From contig NZ_QQBA01000001.1 in assembly GCF_003350545.1 (NCBI RefSeq), forward strand, positions 62,001 through 126,000: a stretch of DNA of 64,000 nucleotides. The letters are read 5' to 3'. The notes beneath the pieces were generated by a model. That model was not told the DNA's origin. It saw nothing but the letters and a program-made list of their open reading frames with translations, and made no database searches. The stretch comes from Flavobacterium glaciei (GTDB lineage Bacteria; Bacteroidota; Bacteroidia; Flavobacteriales; Flavobacteriaceae). Below are positions 37,094 through 47,343 of this stretch, piece by piece. The translations under genes were made by a program, and so were the position numbers. Within the stretch, counting starts at the first letter, position 1. Each line of letters opens with the position of its first letter.

Positions 37094-38659
37094 ATGGACA
37101 ACATATTAACGATTATTATTTCAGGAATTATAGGGATTGCGGGAGGATTTGGTATTGCCAAGCTTATAGAAAAAAGCAATATTTCAAACTTAATTAAAAA
37201 CGCAAAAAAAGAAGCAGCATCAATATTAAAAGATGCTAATCTAGAAGCTGAAAACATAAAAAAAGATAAAATTCTTCAAGCAAAAGAGAAATTTATTGAA
37301 TTAAAATCAGAACACGAACAAGTTATTTTATCCCGTGACAAAAAAGTTGCTGAAATAGAAAAAAGAGTTCGCGATAAAGAATCTCAAGTTTCTAATGAAT
37401 TATCAAAAGCTAAAAAGGTAAATGATGATTTTGAATCTAAAACTTTAGAATACACTTCTAAAATTGAAAATCTTGATAAAAAGCAAGCTGAAGTTGACAA
37501 ATTACATAAAAGTCAATTGCAACAACTGGAAGTTATCTCTGGTTTATCTGCTGAAGAAGCAAAAGAACAATTAGTAGAAGGGCTAAAAGCAGAAGCAAAA
37601 AGCAAAGCAATGTCTCATATTCAAGATACTATTGAAGAGGCAAAATTGACTGCACAACAAGAAGCTAAAAAAATCATCATCAATACCATTCAAAGAGTTG
37701 GTACAGAGGAAGCAGTAGAAAACTGTGTATCGGTATTTAATATTGAATCAGACGATGTAAAAGGAAGAATCATTGGACGTGAAGGAAGAAATATCCGTGC
37801 ATTAGAAGCTGCTACTGGAGTAGAAATCATTGTAGATGATACGCCAGAAGCTATTATCCTTTCTTGTTTTGATCCTGTTCGTAGAGAAATTGCGCGTTTA
37901 GCATTACATAAACTAGTAACTGACGGAAGAATTCACCCAGCACGTATTGAAGAAGTAGTTGCTAAAACTGCAAAACAAATTGACGATGAAATTATAGAAG
38001 TTGGTAAACGTACCGTTATTGATTTAGGAATCCACGGACTACACCCAGAATTGATTAAAGTGGTAGGACGTATGAAATACCGTTCTTCTTACGGACAAAA
38101 TTTATTACAACACTCCCGTGAAGTTTCTAAACTTTGTGGAATCATGGCAGCTGAATTAGGACTAAATGTAAAACTAGCTAAAAGAGCTGGTTTGTTACAC
38201 GATATTGGTAAAGTTCCAGATGCCGAAAGTGATTTACCACACGCATTATTAGGAATGCAATGGGCTGAGAAATACGGCGAAAAAGAAGAGGTTTGTAATG
38301 CTATTGGAGCTCACCACGATGAGATTGAAATGAAATCATTATTATCTCCTATTATTCAAGTTTGTGATGCAATTTCAGGAGCAAGACCAGGAGCAAGACG
38401 ACAAGTATTGGATTCTTATATTCAACGTCTGAAAGACCTTGAAGAAGTTGCTTACGGATTTAGTGGGGTAAAGAATGCTTATGCTATTCAAGCCGGTAGA
38501 GAACTTCGTGTAATTGTGGAAAGCGAAAAAGTTTCTGATGAAAATGCAGCGAACTTATCTTTTGATATTTCACAAAAAATCCAAACAGAAATGACGTATC
38601 CAGGGCAAGTTAAAGTTACTGTAATTCGTGAAACAAGAGCTGTGAATATTGCTAAATAA
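37094..38659 (+). CDS. rny: Ribonuclease Y
   Basis: A 521-residue endoribonuclease initiating mRNA decay. It has an N-terminal transmembrane anchor (residues 5-24), a long coiled coil (about 28-165), a KH RNA-binding domain with [15 protein letters not shown], and an HD domain with HDIGK and a downstream AHHDEIE motif for the metal ions. The length is typical. It is followed by a strong terminator. Confidence 0.96.
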   Translation: MDNILTIIISGIIGIAGGFGIAKLIEKSNISNLIKNAKKEAASILKDANLEAENIKKDKILQAKEKFIELKSEHEQVILSRDKKVAEIEKRVRDKESQVSNELSKAKKVNDDFESKTLEYTSKIENLDKKQAEVDKLHKSQLQQLEVISGLSAEEAKEQLVEGLKAEAKSKAMSHIQDTIEEAKLTAQQEAKKIIINTIQRVGTEEAVENCVSVFNIESDDVKGRIIGREGRNIRALEAATGVEIIVDDTPEAIILSCFDPVRREIARLALHKLVTDGRIHPARIEEVVAKTAKQIDDEIIEVGKRTVIDLGIHGLHPELIKVVGRMKYRSSYGQNLLQHSREVSKLCGIMAAELGLNVKLAKRAGLLHDIGKVPDAESDLPHALLGMQWAEKYGEKEEVCNAIGAHHDEIEMKSLLSPIIQVCDAISGARPGARRQVLDSYIQRLKDLEEVAYGFSGVKNAYAIQAGRELRVIVESEKVSDENAANLSFDISQKIQTEMTYPGQVKVTVIRETRAVNIAK

Positions 38660-38678
38660 TTCATTATATCTGACATAT

Positions 38679-38713
38679 AAAAAAACTTCTCATCACTGAG
38701 AAGTTTTTTTTTT
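38679..38713 (+). terminator. Terminator of rny
   Basis: ACTTCTCA / TGAGAAGT with a four-base loop, A run before and ten T after. Confidence 0.9.
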
Positions 38714-38772
38714 GGAATATTATAAACGAAGAATCTACTTAAAAAACTTTGCTTATTTACTAAATAACGTAA

Positions 38773-40299
38773 TTAAGCATTCAGACTATCGTTAAAAACA
38801 ATCTTAAAAGTTGTTCCTACTCCTACTTCACTTTCGACTGAAACAGTTCCTTTCATAGATTCTATTTGATTCTTAGTAATGTGCAATCCTAATCCTCTGG
38901 CTTCTTCATGCTTATGAAATGTTTTATACATCCCAAAAAGAGAATCTCCATATTTCTTTAAATCGATACCTAATCCATTATCAGAAATCGATAATGTTTT
39001 TTTACCATTTTCCAATGAGAAAGAATATTTTATCTCTACAGGCTTGTTAGGATTTGAATATTTTATGGCGTTTGTTGTAAAATTCAACAAAACGCTTTCT
39101 AAATATGCCGGATTATAATCTACATAAACATCATCTGGAATCTCATTAATAATCGTAATTTTATTTAGTTTTTGAAAATTATTTATCAATTCAAAAGTCT
39201 TAATTAAATATAAATTCAAGTTTAAAGACTTTATAGGAATATTCAAATTACTTTGTATGAGAACTAATTCGGTCAAATTAGATATTGTTTCATTTAAATC
39301 ATTAGACACAGTTCGTAAATGAGATAACATTTCTTTGCTATTTTCTATATCCTGATCGTAATCTATTATATCTAAAATTGATTTAATATTACCGGCTTGA
39401 GTATTTAGATTATGGGATACAATATGTGAAAAATTTAAAAGTCTACTATTTTGTTGAATATACAACTCCATAGTCCTTACCAATTCTAACTCTTTTTCTT
39501 TTTGCAAAGAAATATCTGTATGAGTACCAATAACTCGCAAAGGTTTACCATCGTAATCACGCAAAATGACTTTCCCTCTATCTAAAATCCATTTGTAATT
39601 TCCACTTGAAGTTAAAACACGATGGTAATTTTCATAAAAAGTTGTTTTGTTTTCAAAATGATTTTGAATTTCAGAATAATAATTTTCTAAATCGTCAGGA
39701 TGCACTATACCATCCCAAAACTCCGGATTATCAAAGATATCCATAGATTCCTGCTCGAGGATTTTCATCGATTGCGAGGAATAAAAAACTTTATTAGTCG
39801 TTAAATCCCAGTCCCACACTCCTGCAGTAGAGGCTTCAAGAGCAAATTTAAAACGCTCTTCAGAAATTTTTAGTTTTATTTCTTGATCTTTTAAGTCAGT
39901 CACATCTGAGATTCTTCCATAAAAAGCAATATTCCCGTCAGGATATAATTCTGGTTTTGATGAAACTTTTAACCAACGTAATCCGTTTTTAGGTAATATA
40001 ACACGAAACTCAAAATCCCATCTTGTAATATTTCTTTTTGCGTTGACCAATGACTGAAAAAACGTCAATCGGTCAGCTTCAAATATTCTTTCATAAACAA
40101 GAATTTTATCACTGTCTACAAAATGATTTGAAGTCAACTCAAAGAAATCAGTGACCGATTTGCTCACTAAAGGAAAAAAATAGGTGTTGTCAGGAGCAAT
40201 TACAAATTCAAAAATTAAATCTGGAATTTCATTAAATAATTTAAAGTAAAAATTATTCAAATCTTGGTAATTTCCATTTTGAGGAAAATCATATTCCAT
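38773..40299 (-). CDS. Cytosolic PAS-PAS sensor histidine kinase
   Basis: A 508-residue kinase without membrane segments. PAS/PAC domains lie at about 12-140 and 145-275. The dimerisation/phosphotransfer helix has NFSHIVSHNLNTQ, with the phospho-accepting His in SHNL (about residue 295). The ATPase domain (about 385-505) has N box NFTTNAIKYS, G1 DNGLGID and G2 RGLGLHI. The SHNLxxxxG type H box is common in Bacteroidota PAS kinases. No response regulator is adjacent, so it is an orphan; the signal is unknown. Confidence 0.9.
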   Translation of the reverse strand: MEYDFPQNGNYQDLNNFYFKLFNEIPDLIFEFVIAPDNTYFFPLVSKSVTDFFELTSNHFVDSDKILVYERIFEADRLTFFQSLVNAKRNITRWDFEFRVILPKNGLRWLKVSSKPELYPDGNIAFYGRISDVTDLKDQEIKLKISEERFKFALEASTAGVWDWDLTTNKVFYSSQSMKILEQESMDIFDNPEFWDGIVHPDDLENYYSEIQNHFENKTTFYENYHRVLTSSGNYKWILDRGKVILRDYDGKPLRVIGTHTDISLQKEKELELVRTMELYIQQNSRLLNFSHIVSHNLNTQAGNIKSILDIIDYDQDIENSKEMLSHLRTVSNDLNETISNLTELVLIQSNLNIPIKSLNLNLYLIKTFELINNFQKLNKITIINEIPDDVYVDYNPAYLESVLLNFTTNAIKYSNPNKPVEIKYSFSLENGKKTLSISDNGLGIDLKKYGDSLFGMYKTFHKHEEARGLGLHITKNQIESMKGTVSVESEVGVGTTFKIVFNDSLNA

Positions 40300-40464
40300 A
40301 TCAATTTTATCAGAATTTATTAAACCACAATATATACATTTTTTTTACTAACAATAAAAAAAAATATTAAAAGTCTTTAATTCATGATTTTAAAAAATTA
40401 ATTTTGCATTATAATCAATAATTTATTTATTACTTAAAAAATACATGAGATAGATTATTAAATA

Positions 40465-41361
40465 TTATTTACGAGGATGAAAAGTATTTAGAACTTGTGT
40501 CAAGAATTTTCTGTCTAAATGCACATATATTTCTGTTGTTGTAATCGATTCATGCCCGAGCATCAATTGAATAGAGCGCAAATCTGCTCCGTTTTCTAAA
40601 AGATGAGTTGCAAAAGAGTGTCTTAAAGTATGCGGACTTATTGTTTTTTTTAACTCTATTTTTTTTGCTAAATCTTTTATTATAGTAAAAATCATCGCTC
40701 TAGTTAATTGCCTCCCTCTTCTATTTAAAAAAAGCGTGTCTTCAAAACCTTTTTGAATCCTAATGTGTGTTCTTATGGTATTCCTATAAATTTGAATGTA
40801 TTTTTGCGTCAAATCACTTATGGGCACAAAGCGTTGCTTATTTCCTTTACCTGTTATTTTGATAAAACCTTCTTCAAAAAACAAGTCAGATATTTTTAAT
40901 GAAACTAATTCTGAAACTCGCAATCCACATCCATATAACGTTTCGAGCATAGCGCGATTGCGTTCGCCTTCATTAGTGGTTAAATCGATAGCAAGAATTA
41001 GATTATCAATCTCATCTACTGACAAAGTATCAGGAAGCTTCCTGCCCGTTTTAGGCGTTTCGATAAGTTCTAATGGATTATCAAACCGATAATCTTCAAA
41101 TATTAAATAATTAAAAAAACTTTTAAGACCTGAAATGATTCTGGCTTGCGAACGTGGATTGACCTCATTTGCCAAACTATAAATAAATTGTTGTACTGGT
41201 TCTTCCCCAATTGTAACAGGCGATACTTCAATTTCATTTTTAGTCAGAAAAAGAAACAAACGTTCGATATCAAAAGAATAATTTTCGATTGTATTCTTTG
41301 ATAAACCGCGCTCGATTTTTAAATACGACTGATAATTTTTTATATAACTGTCCCAATTCAT
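40465..41361 (-). CDS. xerD: Site-specific tyrosine recombinase XerD
   Basis: A 298-residue recombinase starting at MNWDSYIKNYQ (41361). The longer frame would run through the terminator of the upstream gene and is rejected. The N-terminal SAM-like DNA-binding domain is followed by the catalytic domain with Arg in CGLRVSE, HTLRHS (His and Arg II), LGHES and the nucleophile Tyr in TTEIYVH. It resolves chromosome dimers at dif with or without XerC. No dif-like site was recognised in the window. Confidence 0.92.
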   Translation of the reverse strand: MNWDSYIKNYQSYLKIERGLSKNTIENYSFDIERLFLFLTKNEIEVSPVTIGEEPVQQFIYSLANEVNPRSQARIISGLKSFFNYLIFEDYRFDNPLELIETPKTGRKLPDTLSVDEIDNLILAIDLTTNEGERNRAMLETLYGCGLRVSELVSLKISDLFFEEGFIKITGKGNKQRFVPISDLTQKYIQIYRNTIRTHIRIQKGFEDTLFLNRRGRQLTRAMIFTIIKDLAKKIELKKTISPHTLRHSFATHLLENGADLRSIQLMLGHESITTTEIYVHLDRKFLTQVLNTFHPRK

Positions 41362-41388
41362 GTCTACAAAGTAACTCTTTTTGAGCAT

Positions 41389-41419
41389 AAAAAAACCATT
41401 CTGTAGAATGGTTTTTGCG
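41389..41419 (-). terminator. Terminator of the outer-membrane barrel gene at 41438
   Basis: The minus-strand hairpin AACCATTCT / AGAATGGTT with a tiny loop, followed by seven T, lies between the barrel gene and xerD. Confidence 0.8.
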
Positions 41420-41437
41420 TATAAAGACAGTAAATAA

Positions 41438-42034
41438 TTATCTTCTCCATTTTCCTCCACCCACATAAAATCCTAAATGGATTCCTACGTATGAATTAGC
41501 TACACTTCCCTGATTATTGCCATTGGTATCTTGTAAAGTAGATTCTGGAACTAAATTATATTCTAGTCCCATTCTGAATTTACCCCACTCAAAACCACCT
41601 CTTAGCAATCCTCCAAATTTACCTGTTGCCTCAACATTTACATCATTATTATTAGAAGTACTTGAATCATTAAACTCTACATTTGCAATAGTGTAATATC
41701 CCGCTCCAGCACCTACATAAGGAACAAAAGACTTCCCCGATGCATTAAAATAATAATCATAAGTGGCAACGTATGAACCATTGGCAGCTACCTTTGCACT
41801 AGTATTAGCTCCTGAATCATTTATATCACGAACAATCGCAGCTACTCCTATTCGCAAACCAACATTCATATTATCTTTGATATTGTATTTTGGTTCCAAG
41901 GATAAAAGTACACCCCCACCGCTATTGGCAGGTACAATTCCTAGATCTAATCCAACTCTAAATCCACCTTCTTTTTGAGCATAACCACCTATACATGACA
42001 AAGTAATAAGTACTGACAAAATAATTTTTTTCAT
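41438..42034 (-). CDS. Small outer-membrane beta-barrel protein
   Basis: A 198-residue exported protein: signal peptide MKKIILSVLITLSCIGGYAQ, then alternating hydrophobic strands with glycine-rich turns (GFRVGLDLGIV, MNVGLRIGVAAI, FVPYVGAGAGYY), ending in a strand HLGFYVGGGKWRR. It fits the OmpX/OprF-like 8-strand porin-family barrels. The role is unknown, perhaps structural. Its downstream terminator separates it from xerD. Confidence 0.82.
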   Translation of the reverse strand: MKKIILSVLITLSCIGGYAQKEGGFRVGLDLGIVPANSGGGVLLSLEPKYNIKDNMNVGLRIGVAAIVRDINDSGANTSAKVAANGSYVATYDYYFNASGKSFVPYVGAGAGYYTIANVEFNDSSTSNNNDVNVEATGKFGGLLRGGFEWGKFRMGLEYNLVPESTLQDTNGNNQGSVANSYVGIHLGFYVGGGKWRR

Positions 42035-42459
42035 TTTTTTCTTGATTAATTAAATACAGCCATAAAATTATGATAATAATAAAGTAATACACTTTCTACC
42101 AACTCAAGTTATTAACATTGATATTAAAAATCTAAAATCTATTTTCTACTTTTTTAATTTTAGAAACCAAAAAACAACGTAAAAATATTTCTTAAAGTTA
42201 CAAAAATTGATAATGTTACCAAAAAATAAATAAAAAAATAAAAAAATAAAATTATAACTAAATAACTAAAAATCATAAAATTACAACAATTAAATATGCT
42301 TTTTTAATTAAAATAAACTCAAAATAATAATTAATCAATATTTTTGGACTAATATTTGTATTGAGAACAAATGGGTAAATAAAACAATAAATATTCAACT
42401 ATATAGTTTTAGTTAAAAGTCACTTATCAATAAATACTAATTAATATTTAAAAAAAATT
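42035..42459. other. Extremely AT-rich divergent intergenic region
   Basis: About 425 bases between two divergent barrel genes, with long A/T tracts (42221-42300 is almost pure A/T). No open frame, clear hairpin or full promoter consensus was seen; a near-match -7 box (TAATATTTG, one base too long) is at 42352-42360. It may contain both promoters in diverged form or bind nucleoid proteins. Confidence 0.4.
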
Positions 42460-43023
42460 ATGAAAAAAATAATTCTTGTAGCAGTAGTGTTACTTGCAGC
42501 ATCTGTTGATATGCAAGCACAGTTGGTTAAATTTGGTTTAAAAGGTGGTTTAAATTATGCCAATCAGTCAGGAAGTGGCATAACCCTTACCAATGATAAT
42601 TATAATAATGAAGCCATTACGAGTTATCATGCAGGTTTAGTTGCTGAAATTAAAGTGACTGATGGTTTTTCCATTCAGCCCGAATTATTGTATTCCACAC
42701 AAGGAGCAACATATAAAAATGCCGCAGAAGAATTCAAAAATGAATTGGGTTACCTTTCTATTCCCGTTCTAGCAAAATTTAATTTTAATAAAACGGTTAG
42801 TTTAGATTTTGGTCCCCAAGCCTCTTTTTTATTGAGCGAAAGAAAAAATGTGGATTTTAAAGAGTCAGAGACTTTTGAATTTGGAGTTGCCGGAGGTTTA
42901 ACATTAAATGTTACGAAAAGCATTTTTCTACAAGGACGCTATGTACTAGGCTTGACTGAAGCGACTCAAGATGCAGAGGTTAAGAACTCAGTAGTCCAAA
43001 TTTCTGCTGGATTTAAATTCTAA
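42460..43023 (+). CDS. Porin-family outer-membrane beta-barrel protein (PorT-like fold)
   Basis: A 187-residue exported barrel with a signal peptide ending near MQAQ. It has FGLKGGLNYANQSG followed by repeated amphipathic strands (SIQPELLYSTQGA, YLSIPVLAKFNF, SLDFGPQASFLL), and terminal QISAGFKF. This fits the OMP_b-brl_2 family common in Bacteroidota. It carries its own terminator. The function is unknown. Confidence 0.83.
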   Translation: MKKIILVAVVLLAASVDMQAQLVKFGLKGGLNYANQSGSGITLTNDNYNNEAITSYHAGLVAEIKVTDGFSIQPELLYSTQGATYKNAAEEFKNELGYLSIPVLAKFNFNKTVSLDFGPQASFLLSERKNVDFKESETFEFGVAGGLTLNVTKSIFLQGRYVLGLTEATQDAEVKNSVVQISAGFKF

Positions 43024-43047
43024 AAATAATAAAAATTAAATTTAGTT

Positions 43048-43079
43048 AAACCGTTCTATAAATTGGAACGGTTTTTTTA
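43048..43079 (+). terminator. Terminator of the porin-family gene
   Basis: AAACCGTTC / GAACGGTTT followed by T7, 25 bases after the stop. Confidence 0.88.
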
Positions 43080-43207
43080 TTTTTACCAAAATAGGAAATA
43101 AGAAATGAGCATCGGAATTGATATGCAGAAAAGCTATATGCAAACCGAGCTTTTTCTAATAAATGAAGTAATTCCATATTCAAATAGAAAACAAAAATTA
43201 AATACTT

Positions 43208-43621
43208 ATGAAAATCAGTATCATCAACGGACCAAACCTAAATCTTCTTGGCAAACGCGAACCAGAAGTATATGGCAGCTTAACTTTTGAAGAGTATTTT
43301 ACCACTTTACAAATAAAATTCCCTACTGTAGAATTCGTTTACTTTCAAAGTAATATTGAAGGCGAATTAATCGATAAAATTCAGGAATTTGGTTTTTCAT
43401 TCGATGGCATAATATTAAATGCTGGAGCTTACACGCATACTTCAATAGGTATTGGCGACGCTGTCAAAGCAATTACCACTCCAGTTGTTGAAGTCCATAT
43501 TTCTAATACATTTTCTCGTGAAAGCTTTAGACATCAATCCTATATTTCGGGAAATGCAAAAGGTGTTATTCTAGGTTTTGGTTTAAAGAGTTACGAGCTA
43601 GCAATACAGTCTCTTTTATAG
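43208..43621 (+). CDS. aroQ: 3-dehydroquinate dehydratase, type II
   Basis: A 137-residue AroQ catalysing dehydration of 3-dehydroquinate in the shikimate pathway. The NGPNLNLLGKREPEVYG motif holds the active-site Asn and the essential Tyr; the LNAGAYTHTS and VEVHISN motifs and a later Arg follow. It is a flavodoxin-like dodecameric enzyme. The 118 bases upstream carry only a short spurious frame. Confidence 0.95.
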   Translation: MKISIINGPNLNLLGKREPEVYGSLTFEEYFTTLQIKFPTVEFVYFQSNIEGELIDKIQEFGFSFDGIILNAGAYTHTSIGIGDAVKAITTPVVEVHISNTFSRESFRHQSYISGNAKGVILGFGLKSYELAIQSLL

Positions 43622-43690
43622 GTTTAAAATATAATTCCCTCCCAAAGAAATCTTTAACAAATAATTAATACGCTCTTTTTAAACTTCTTC

Positions 43691-43698
43691 TATTTTTG
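43691..43698 (+). promoter_or_regulatory. -7 promoter box of the DUF5686 gene
   Basis: TATTTTTG lies 17 bases before the ATG at 43716. No TTG at the -33 distance. Confidence 0.4.
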
Positions 43699-43715
43699 TG
43701 AAAGAAAAAACTTTC

Positions 43716-46202
43716 ATGAAAAATTACTACTTATTACTACTTTTCATGGTTTCATTTGTCAGTACTGCACAAATAAAAGGAACCGTTTCAGATGAAAAAG
43801 GGAATCCCCTGCCGTTTGTTACTATTTTTCAAGAAGGAACCTATAACGGGACAACCTCAAATGAATTAGGAAAATTTGAACTTAATTTAAAGAAATCTGA
43901 AAAACAAACTGTTGTATTTCAATTTTTAGGTTTTAAAACGCAAATAATAACCATTCAGACCGATAAGTTACCGTACTCATTTGATATTAAAATGATTGAA
44001 GAAAGTTATTCTTTAAATGAAGTTGTAATTAATACCAAAATCAATCCTGCACTTGCGATAATAAAAAATGCAATTGCTAATAAAAAAGAAAATACTGAAA
44101 AAACAGCCCGATTTAATGCTGATTTTTATTCCAGAGGAATTTTTAAACTAAAAAATGCACCTAAAAAAATATTAGGACAAAAAATTGGTGACCTGAATGG
44201 CTCTTTGGATTCAACAGGAACTGGGATTATTTCACTATCAGAAACATTCTCTAAAATTACTTTTGAAAAACCCAATAATTTAAAAGAAATCGTAACTGCA
44301 TCAAAAGTAAGCGGTAGAGATAATGGATACAGCTACAATACAGCTAGATCTTCGTTTTATGATTTTTATGATAACACGATTAACTTTGGAGTCAACATGA
44401 TTTCTCCTGTAGCAAATAATGCTTTCAATTATTACAAATACAAACTGGAAAGTACTTTTTATGATGCTAATAATCAAATGATCAATAAAATAAAAGTAAT
44501 TGCAAAACGAGACAGCGAACCTGTTTTTGAAGGTTACATTTACATTGTTGAAGATTCGTGGGCAATTTATGCCGTTGACTTGGATATAAAAGGATACAGA
44601 ATGAAAGAGGAATTTGTTGATGTCATGACCTTAAAACAAAATTTCAGCTACAACAAAAACAACAAAATTTGGGCAAAAAACACTCAAAGTCTTGATATAA
44701 AAGCTGGCGCTTTTGGAATAAAATTTACCGGAAAATATACTTATGTGTATAGCAATTACGAATTTGTAGATGCTTTTGCAAAAAAAACCTTTACCAATGA
44801 AATTACCAGCGTTGAAATCAATTCAAATAAAAAAGACAGTACTTTCTGGAATAGCAACAGACCGATTCCTTTAACGTTTGAAGAAAGTAGTGATTACATT
44901 CGAAAAGACAGTATTTACAAAGTTAGAAATTCTAAAAAATATTTGGACTCCATTGATGCAAAAGGAAATAAATTCAAAATCATAAAGTTACTAACAGGAT
45001 ACACTTACAAAAACAGTACAGAAAAAAATAGCTTCAGTTACGAGGGATTATTTAACCTTGGTTCACTAAGTTTTAATACCGTACAAGGTTATAACTTTGA
45101 TTCAGGGTTTAAATACACCAACTGGAAAAATCAGGAGAGTAAAGGGATTTACACTTCTATAAGTACAAAACTCAATTACGGTTTTGCCGAAGATCGTCTG
45201 CGTGTAACCGGACAATTTATCCATAGATTCAACAATCAAAATTATGCCACTTTATACCTAACAGGAGGTAGTTCCGTAAAGCAATTTAATCCTAACGAAC
45301 CAATAAGTAAAGTTATAAACACAATAAGTTCATTAGCTTTCAAGAACAATTTTATGAAGTTGTATAATTTGGAATCAGCGGCAATTGGCTTCAGTCAGGA
45401 TATAGCAAATGGAGTTAACCTGGGAGGAAAAATCGAATACCAGCAACGTAAACCATTATTCAACAATACTGATTTCTCCTTGTTAAGCAAAGACGATTTA
45501 TATACATCAAATAATCCGTTAGCACCCAATGATTTCAACTCAGCAGCTTTTGAAAAACACCATTTAACGAAAATTAATTTGCTGGCCAAAATCAATTTTG
45601 GAAATAAATACTCCTCCCGTCCCGATGGAAAATTTAACATTCGAAATGAAAAATATCCTACTCTTTATTTAGGTTATGATAAAACAATTGCGGCTAACGA
45701 AAAAAAGTATGAGTTTGACCATTTAAATACCCGATTAACGTATGATTTATCATTGGGAAATAAAGGAATTCTTGGTTTAAATCTAAAAGCGGGGAAGTTC
45801 TTGAATGCAGATAATATTGCTTTTATAGATTACAAACATTTTAATGGCAATCAAACCCACATTGGACAATCAGCGCGCTATTTGAATGTATTTAATCTAT
45901 TGCCGTATTACTCTAACAGCACTAATGAAAGCTATTTTGAGGCCCATTCTGAATACAACGACAAAGGCTATATCATGAATAAAATACCGTTGTTGAGTAA
46001 ACTCAAATCAACATTGATATTAGGTGCGCATGCATTGTCAACACCCAATAACAAACCCTATACTGAAGTCACGGTTGGTTTAGACAATTTAGGTTTTGGG
46101 AAATTTAAGATGCTTCGTGTGGATTACATCCGTTCGTACCAAAATGGATTTCAAGGAGACGGAGTTGTTTTTGGGCTAAAGTTTTTGAATATATTAGAGT
46201 AA
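43716..46202 (+). CDS. DUF5686 outer-membrane protein with carboxypeptidase-like regulatory domain
   Basis: An 828-residue protein starting at the ATG at 43716 (a GTG six codons upstream lies in the promoter). The signal peptide ends near VSTAQ. A CarboxypepD_reg-like beta-sandwich (about 20-100) leads to the DUF5686 region and a large C-terminal barrel ending in an aromatic strand (VVFGLKFLNILE). It resembles TonB-dependent receptors but has no plug domain. The function is unknown, probably outer-membrane transport or assembly. Confidence 0.87.
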   Translation: MKNYYLLLLFMVSFVSTAQIKGTVSDEKGNPLPFVTIFQEGTYNGTTSNELGKFELNLKKSEKQTVVFQFLGFKTQIITIQTDKLPYSFDIKMIEESYSLNEVVINTKINPALAIIKNAIANKKENTEKTARFNADFYSRGIFKLKNAPKKILGQKIGDLNGSLDSTGTGIISLSETFSKITFEKPNNLKEIVTASKVSGRDNGYSYNTARSSFYDFYDNTINFGVNMISPVANNAFNYYKYKLESTFYDANNQMINKIKVIAKRDSEPVFEGYIYIVEDSWAIYAVDLDIKGYRMKEEFVDVMTLKQNFSYNKNNKIWAKNTQSLDIKAGAFGIKFTGKYTYVYSNYEFVDAFAKKTFTNEITSVEINSNKKDSTFWNSNRPIPLTFEESSDYIRKDSIYKVRNSKKYLDSIDAKGNKFKIIKLLTGYTYKNSTEKNSFSYEGLFNLGSLSFNTVQGYNFDSGFKYTNWKNQESKGIYTSISTKLNYGFAEDRLRVTGQFIHRFNNQNYATLYLTGGSSVKQFNPNEPISKVINTISSLAFKNNFMKLYNLESAAIGFSQDIANGVNLGGKIEYQQRKPLFNNTDFSLLSKDDLYTSNNPLAPNDFNSAAFEKHHLTKINLLAKINFGNKYSSRPDGKFNIRNEKYPTLYLGYDKTIAANEKKYEFDHLNTRLTYDLSLGNKGILGLNLKAGKFLNADNIAFIDYKHFNGNQTHIGQSARYLNVFNLLPYYSNSTNESYFEAHSEYNDKGYIMNKIPLLSKLKSTLILGAHALSTPNNKPYTEVTVGLDNLGFGKFKMLRVDYIRSYQNGFQGDGVVFGLKFLNILE

Positions 46203-46302
46203 AATAATAATTTTAAGATTTGACTACAAGTGTCAGTTCAAATTTATGATGGAAAATTATTTCATCTCGTCTGCTCTCGTTGTGACAAAAGTATAGCGAA
46301 TT

Positions 46303-46338
46303 AAAAAAGGCACCGGTAAATAATCTCGGTGCCTTTAT
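46303..46338. terminator. Terminator between DUF5686 and CDF genes
   Basis: AAAGGCACCG / CGGTGCCTTT (46306-46315 / 46327-46336) with A and T runs; serves both convergent genes. Confidence 0.85.
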
Positions 46339-46358
46339 TAATTTTATTTGATAAAAAT

Positions 46359-47228
46359 CTAATCATTTGGTTCTACATGAATTATCACATGTCCCAATTC
46401 AGGAATTTCTTCCCGCAAGGTATCTTTTAATTTATGAGCAAGATCATGTCCTTCTCTTACGGTAACACTTGAATCAACTGTAGCATGTAAATCCACGTGA
46501 TATTGCATACCGGCTTTTCTAATGAAGCATTTTTCGGTATCAATAATTCCTTCCACCGTAAGGGAAACTATTCTAATTTGTTCTATCAAATCATCGTATA
46601 AATGCTCATCCATTATTTCACCCAATGCCGGCCTAAAAATAAGATAACTGTTATAAAGAATAAACCCAGAAGCAAATAGTGCTGCCCAATCATCTGCAGA
46701 TTCGTAACCATTTCCTAATATCAAAGCAATTGAAATTCCAAGAAATGCTGCTACTGATGTTATTGCATCGCTTCGATGGTGCCAAGCATCTGCTCTAAGT
46801 GAGGAACTATTAGTTTCAATACTGCGTTTCATTACTATCCGAAAAGAATATTCTTTCCAAATAATGATTGCTCCCAGAACTAATAGTGTCCATGGTTTTG
46901 GTAAATCATGTGGCGTTCCAATATTGATGATACTTTCGTAAGCGATAATTGTTGCCGAAGTAATTAAAAAACCTACAACTAAAAAAGTGATTAATGGCTC
47001 TGCCCTTCCATGCCCGTAAGGATGATTTTTATCAGCGGGTTTATTAGAATATTTAATTCCAAATAAGACTAAAAATGAAGCAAAAATATCTGTTGTAGAT
47101 TCAATTGCATCCGCTATTAAAGCATAAGAATTTCCAAAAAAACCTGCCAGACCTTTAATAATGGCCAAAGATGTATTTCCAATAATACTAAAATAAGTGG
47201 CCTTTATAGCAGTTTGTTCCGTTGACAT
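46359..47228 (-). CDS. Cation diffusion facilitator transporter
   Basis: A 289-residue CDF protein exporting divalent metals such as Zn2+ or Fe2+ by proton exchange. It has about six membrane helices, metal-site motifs ALIADAIEST and ADAWHHRSDA (the HxxxD pattern of TM5), a HPYGHGRAEP motif after TM2, and a C-terminal cytosolic ferredoxin-like domain (about 205-289) with HVDLHATVD and HVIIHVEP. Zn2+/Fe2+ choice cannot be fixed by eye. Confidence 0.92.
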   Translation of the reverse strand: MSTEQTAIKATYFSIIGNTSLAIIKGLAGFFGNSYALIADAIESTTDIFASFLVLFGIKYSNKPADKNHPYGHGRAEPLITFLVVGFLITSATIIAYESIINIGTPHDLPKPWTLLVLGAIIIWKEYSFRIVMKRSIETNSSSLRADAWHHRSDAITSVAAFLGISIALILGNGYESADDWAALFASGFILYNSYLIFRPALGEIMDEHLYDDLIEQIRIVSLTVEGIIDTEKCFIRKAGMQYHVDLHATVDSSVTVREGHDLAHKLKDTLREEIPELGHVIIHVEPND

Positions 47229-47260
47229 GATCTTTTTTTATAAGATGAATTAAAACTAAA

Positions 47261-47322
47261 ATCGTTTAAGTAAACCGTATTGAATGGTTAGATTCAAATC
47301 CTAATTGGTTTACTTAAACGAT
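47261..47322 (-). terminator. Long inverted repeat, probable murA terminator
   Basis: A perfect 16-base inverted repeat (47261-47276 / 47307-47322) encloses a 30-base loop. It lies between murA and the CDF gene, 22 bases after the murA stop. The spacer is longer than usual for an intrinsic terminator. Confidence 0.55.
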
Positions 47323-47343
47323 ATTTTATAATTATTGATTGAT

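Noticed and set aside
41361..41466. Longer N-terminus for XerD
   Set aside because: The extra 35 codons span the hairpin terminator of the upstream barrel gene and add no known domain.
43105..43290. A 61-codon plus-strand frame before aroQ
   Set aside because: It overlaps the start of aroQ in another frame and has no recognisable protein features.
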